Below are positions 61,989-64,000 of a DNA stretch of 64,000 nucleotides, piece by piece; position 1 is the first letter of the stretch; the number at the start of each line of letters is the position of its first letter. A program made the translations under genes and the position numbers. Source of the DNA: Thalassotalea psychrophila (lineage in GTDB: Bacteria; Pseudomonadota; Gammaproteobacteria; Enterobacterales; Alteromonadaceae); NCBI RefSeq assembly GCF_031583595.1, contig NZ_CP134145.1, forward strand, positions 1,178,001-1,242,000. Reading direction: 5' to 3'. Below the pieces are notes generated by a model. The model worked only from the letters and a program-made list of their open reading frames with translations, did not search any database and was not told where the DNA came from.

Positions 61989-62531
61989 ATGTTGAAAAAT
62001 CTAATTAAAAAAAATCTCATTGCACCAATAACAGCACTTTCACTCTTAACGTTATCAGCACCATCTTTAGCGAATATTTATATTGGCGCCGGCGCTTATA
62101 AATCTGAAACGGAAGGGGTACCAGCAAACGATGACGAAGAAGTATCAGCTTTCTTTTTAGGATATAACATAGTTGATAGCAATATTTTCATGTTTTCTGT
62201 TGAAGGAGGTTATTATGATTTAGGCAGCTTTAAAGGAACTGCCAACGGTGATGATTATAAGTCTGAAGCAGAAGCATACACAATTGCTGGTGTTGCTTAC
62301 CTCCCTGTAGGCCCTTTTATTGAACTCTATGGAAAAGTTGGTATTGCTATGGTTGAAGGTGAAACCGTGATTAATGGAGATAAATATAGCGATGACGGCG
62401 AAGAAGCTTTTGGTGGTTTAGGAATGTCGATTGATATTCTTGATACCGTAGACATTTATGCAGAATATTTAGTCTTTGATAATGAAATAGAGTCAGAAAT
62501 GGCTGGCGTAGGTGTACGCTTAGCTTTCTAA
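61989..62531 (+). CDS. Small outer-membrane beta-barrel protein
   Basis: 180 residues with a signal peptide (ITALSLLTLSAPSLA). Predicted eight-stranded barrel (porin-like OMP_b-brl type): repeated strands such as IYIGAGAYKS, SAFFLGYNIV, MFSVEGGYYDLG, AGVAYLPVGPFIELYGKVGI and VDIYAEYLVF, ending GVGVRLAF with the C-terminal Phe signature. Very acidic, with many Asp/Glu in the loops. Function unknown; adhesin- or OmpA-like roles are possible. Confidence 0.8.
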   Translation: MLKNLIKKNLIAPITALSLLTLSAPSLANIYIGAGAYKSETEGVPANDDEEVSAFFLGYNIVDSNIFMFSVEGGYYDLGSFKGTANGDDYKSEAEAYTIAGVAYLPVGPFIELYGKVGIAMVEGETVINGDKYSDDGEEAFGGLGMSIDILDTVDIYAEYLVFDNEIESEMAGVGVRLAF

Positions 62532-62550
62532 GCAAAGTATTATGCTACAT

Positions 62551-63240
62551 CTATTTAGGCCAGCTTAATAACCAAGGTTGGCCTATCTCTTCTAGCTTAT
62601 TTTTAAATTCTTCAGTTTGAAATAAAACACCTGTAGTAGGCAACTGCGTAAATTCAAACTGTTCAGCATACAATTCAAACTTTAACGCATAAGCATGTAA
62701 GTAACCCCGATCAGAACGGTCACTGGGATTATAAATGGGATCGCCGGCTATGCTGCTGCCAATACTATTTAACGCCACTCTTATTTGATGAGTTTTGCCG
62801 CTTAATGGCCGCACGATATACAATCTAACTTTTGGTAATAACGCATAAGAAAAAAATTGAGTTAACGCTGGATTGATCATGGTTCTTGCTAAACGCCAAC
62901 TGCTACGCCTGCTTTTTTCCATATCACCTTTTATCCAACCTTGTTTCTTCTTAGGCTTGTCTTTACTGATTGCTAGATAAAATTTTTGAATTTTATGTTG
63001 TTCAAATAACTTACCTAGTTCTGTCGCGGTTAATTTGTTTTTTGCAAATAACACTATGCCAGAAGTCATTTTATCAAGACGATGAACTGGATATAGCTCT
63101 TTATAGTTTTGTGCCTGTTTAACAACATTAAACAGGCCGCTTCCTAGGTCGTCTTCATCATGAAAATTGAAGTTTTGTGCTTTGTTGACGACAACAAAGT
63201 CGTCATTTTCAAAAACAATTGCATAAGGTCGGGTGCTCAT
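62551..63240 (-). CDS. RluA-type RNA pseudouridine synthase (TIGR01621-like)
   Basis: 229 residues. The catalytic Asp56 is in PVHRLDKMTSG, with VVVNKAQNFNFHD before it and VRPLSGKTHQIRVALNSIG as the third conserved segment. No S4 domain is present. It resembles the TIGR01621 subgroup rather than RluA, RluC or TruC, and the RNA target is unknown. The start is 2 bases from the stop of the upstream antiporter gene, so they are probably co-transcribed. Confidence 0.87.
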   Translation of the reverse strand: MSTRPYAIVFENDDFVVVNKAQNFNFHDEDDLGSGLFNVVKQAQNYKELYPVHRLDKMTSGIVLFAKNKLTATELGKLFEQHKIQKFYLAISKDKPKKKQGWIKGDMEKSRRSSWRLARTMINPALTQFFSYALLPKVRLYIVRPLSGKTHQIRVALNSIGSSIAGDPIYNPSDRSDRGYLHAYALKFELYAEQFEFTQLPTTGVLFQTEEFKNKLEEIGQPWLLSWPK

Positions 63241-63242
63241 AG

Positions 63243-64000
63243 CTAAACAGAAGCACCAACTATCAAGAAACCGATAATAGTTAATGTTGCAGCAAACAAT
63301 GAATATGGTAGTTGAGTTTTTACATGCTCAAAATGATCACAGCCACTAGCAATTGACGCGACAACGGTAGAATCTGAAATTGGTGATGCATGGTCGCCAA
63401 ATACGCCGCCACTTAATACCGCAGCGACTAAAAATGGCACTGGTAAACCTGTATCTAAAGCGATAGGAACAGCAATTGGTATTAACAAGGCAAATGTTCC
63501 CCAAGAGGTTCCTGTTGAAAATGCCATAATACCAGCAGCTAAGAATATGAGTGGTGCAATCAAAATGAGAGGAAAGTCAGCAGTTATTAAACTACTCACA
63601 TAAGTACCCGTTCCAAGTGCTTTAATCGCATCGCCAAAGGCAAAAGACAAGACTAAAATGATAACGGCGGGTAGCATATTTTTTATGCCTGTAGTAAAAC
63701 CGTTAGCAAGCTCTTTTACGGTTAACAATTTATAAGCAAAGATCATTACTATTAATAATGCCAATGCTGAAACTATGGCGACAAATACTGAAAATGAACC
63801 TGAGCCACGACGAATATCGCCATCTCCAGTTATCCATAATAACACTAATGTTAATACCAATAGACTGATCATTGGTATCCACATTACTCGAGCTTTTGCC
63901 GGTTTAATGTATTGAGTATCAGTTGGTGCTTCAGCTAGGCTTTCACATTTTGCCATTGGTCCATAAACTTTGCCGCTGTACGCTGTATAATAAGCAAGAA
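63243..64000 (-). CDS. NhaC-type Na+/H+ antiporter family (3' part only)
   Basis: The frame stays open to the end of the window, so the N-terminal part lies beyond base 64000. An internal Met at 63956 is not a start. The visible 250 or so residues have six or seven helices and the C-terminal NhaC-family signatures GIMAFSTGTSWGTFALLIPIAVPIAL and FGDHASPISDSTVVASIASG, with GIKNMLPAVIILVLSFAFGDA before them. These proteins exchange Na+ for H+, or in some cases Na+-linked organic ions. Substrate is inferred from family only. Confidence 0.85.
   Translation of the reverse strand, partial: LAYYTAYSGKVYGPMAKCESLAEAPTDTQYIKPAKARVMWIPMISLLVLTLVLLWITGDGDIRRGSGSFSVFVAIVSALALLIVMIFAYKLLTVKELANGFTTGIKNMLPAVIILVLSFAFGDAIKALGTGTYVSSLITADFPLILIAPLIFLAAGIMAFSTGTSWGTFALLIPIAVPIALDTGLPVPFLVAAVLSGGVFGDHASPISDSTVVASIASGCDHFEHVKTQLPYSLFAATLTIIGFLIVGASV

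Overview
The window looks like a chromosome segment of a marine gammaproteobacterium of the order Alteromonadales, probably Colwelliaceae (Colwellia/Thalassotalea-like). The grounds are the 16S gene, low GC content, a full Na+-pumping NADH:quinone reductase operon, a Na+-pumping oxaloacetate decarboxylase, and several gene orders shared with Vibrio, Shewanella and E. coli. The family assignment rests on recalled 16S and gene similarity, not on a search. No prophage, integrase, insertion sequence, CRISPR array or tRNA gene was seen. Almost everything is core genome, and the unusual material is mainly intergenic repeat DNA.

Layout. 1-2.5 kb: the 3' three quarters of clpB and a convergent DUF4124 gene. 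2.5-8.6 kb: one complete rRNA operon with two near-identical promoters, antitermination boxes, RNase III processing stems, 16S, a spacer without tRNA, 23S, 5S and a terminator; E. coli also has clpB next to an rrn operon. 8.6-9.4 kb: non-coding DNA with a 108-bp duplicated repeat. 9.4-12.7 kb: oadGAB. 12.7-15.9 kb: a cyclophilin lipoprotein, a VOC protein, rhlE and an unlisted 56-residue membrane protein. 15.9-21.1 kb: ampG, an unknown gene, a cyclophilin, yajG and rlmG facing alkB-bolA, an expanded form of the E. coli ampG-yajG/bolA block. 21.2-25.7 kb: a TRAP transporter and fabV. 26-33.7 kb: nqrABCDEF, apbE and nqrM. 33.8-38 kb: an insertion between nqrM and dinB holding small envelope genes, an amidohydrolase, a Crp-like regulator and a MaoC protein. 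38-42.7 kb: dinB with an exact SOS box, a metallo-beta-lactamase-fold protein, a repeat cluster and a dipeptidyl peptidase. 42.8-46.4 kb: a LysR regulator, an SMR protein and the formaldehyde pair adhC-fghA. 46.4-49.7 kb: radA, serB and smp in the E. coli order. 49.7-57.2 kb: small enzymes, an outer-membrane barrel, yjjV, mrcB with a TPR lipoprotein that is a candidate PBP1b activator, and a membrane protein. 57.3-64 kb: argS, prfC, rimI, holD, a small outer-membrane barrel, a pseudouridine synthase and the C-terminal part of an NhaC-type antiporter.

How the genes work together. Sodium energetics is the strongest theme. NQR exports Na+ during respiration, its two covalent FMN groups need ApbE, and its maturation needs NqrM. 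OadGAB exports Na+ by decarboxylation. The NhaC-type antiporter and the TRAP importer are probable users of the gradient. Translation (rRNA, argS, prfC, rlmG, rimI, rhlE), DNA maintenance (dinB, radA, alkB, holD) and envelope growth (mrcB, its neighbour lipoprotein, ampG) make up most of the rest.

No clearly new multi-gene system was found. The observations most worth following are the 108-bp repeat pair with a 55-bp insertion flanked by CGTCA, the inverted copy of the 5S tail beyond the rRNA terminator, the TPR lipoprotein beside mrcB, the three-unit tandem repeat between apbE and nqrM, and the heptamer/palindrome cluster at 40.2-40.4 kb.
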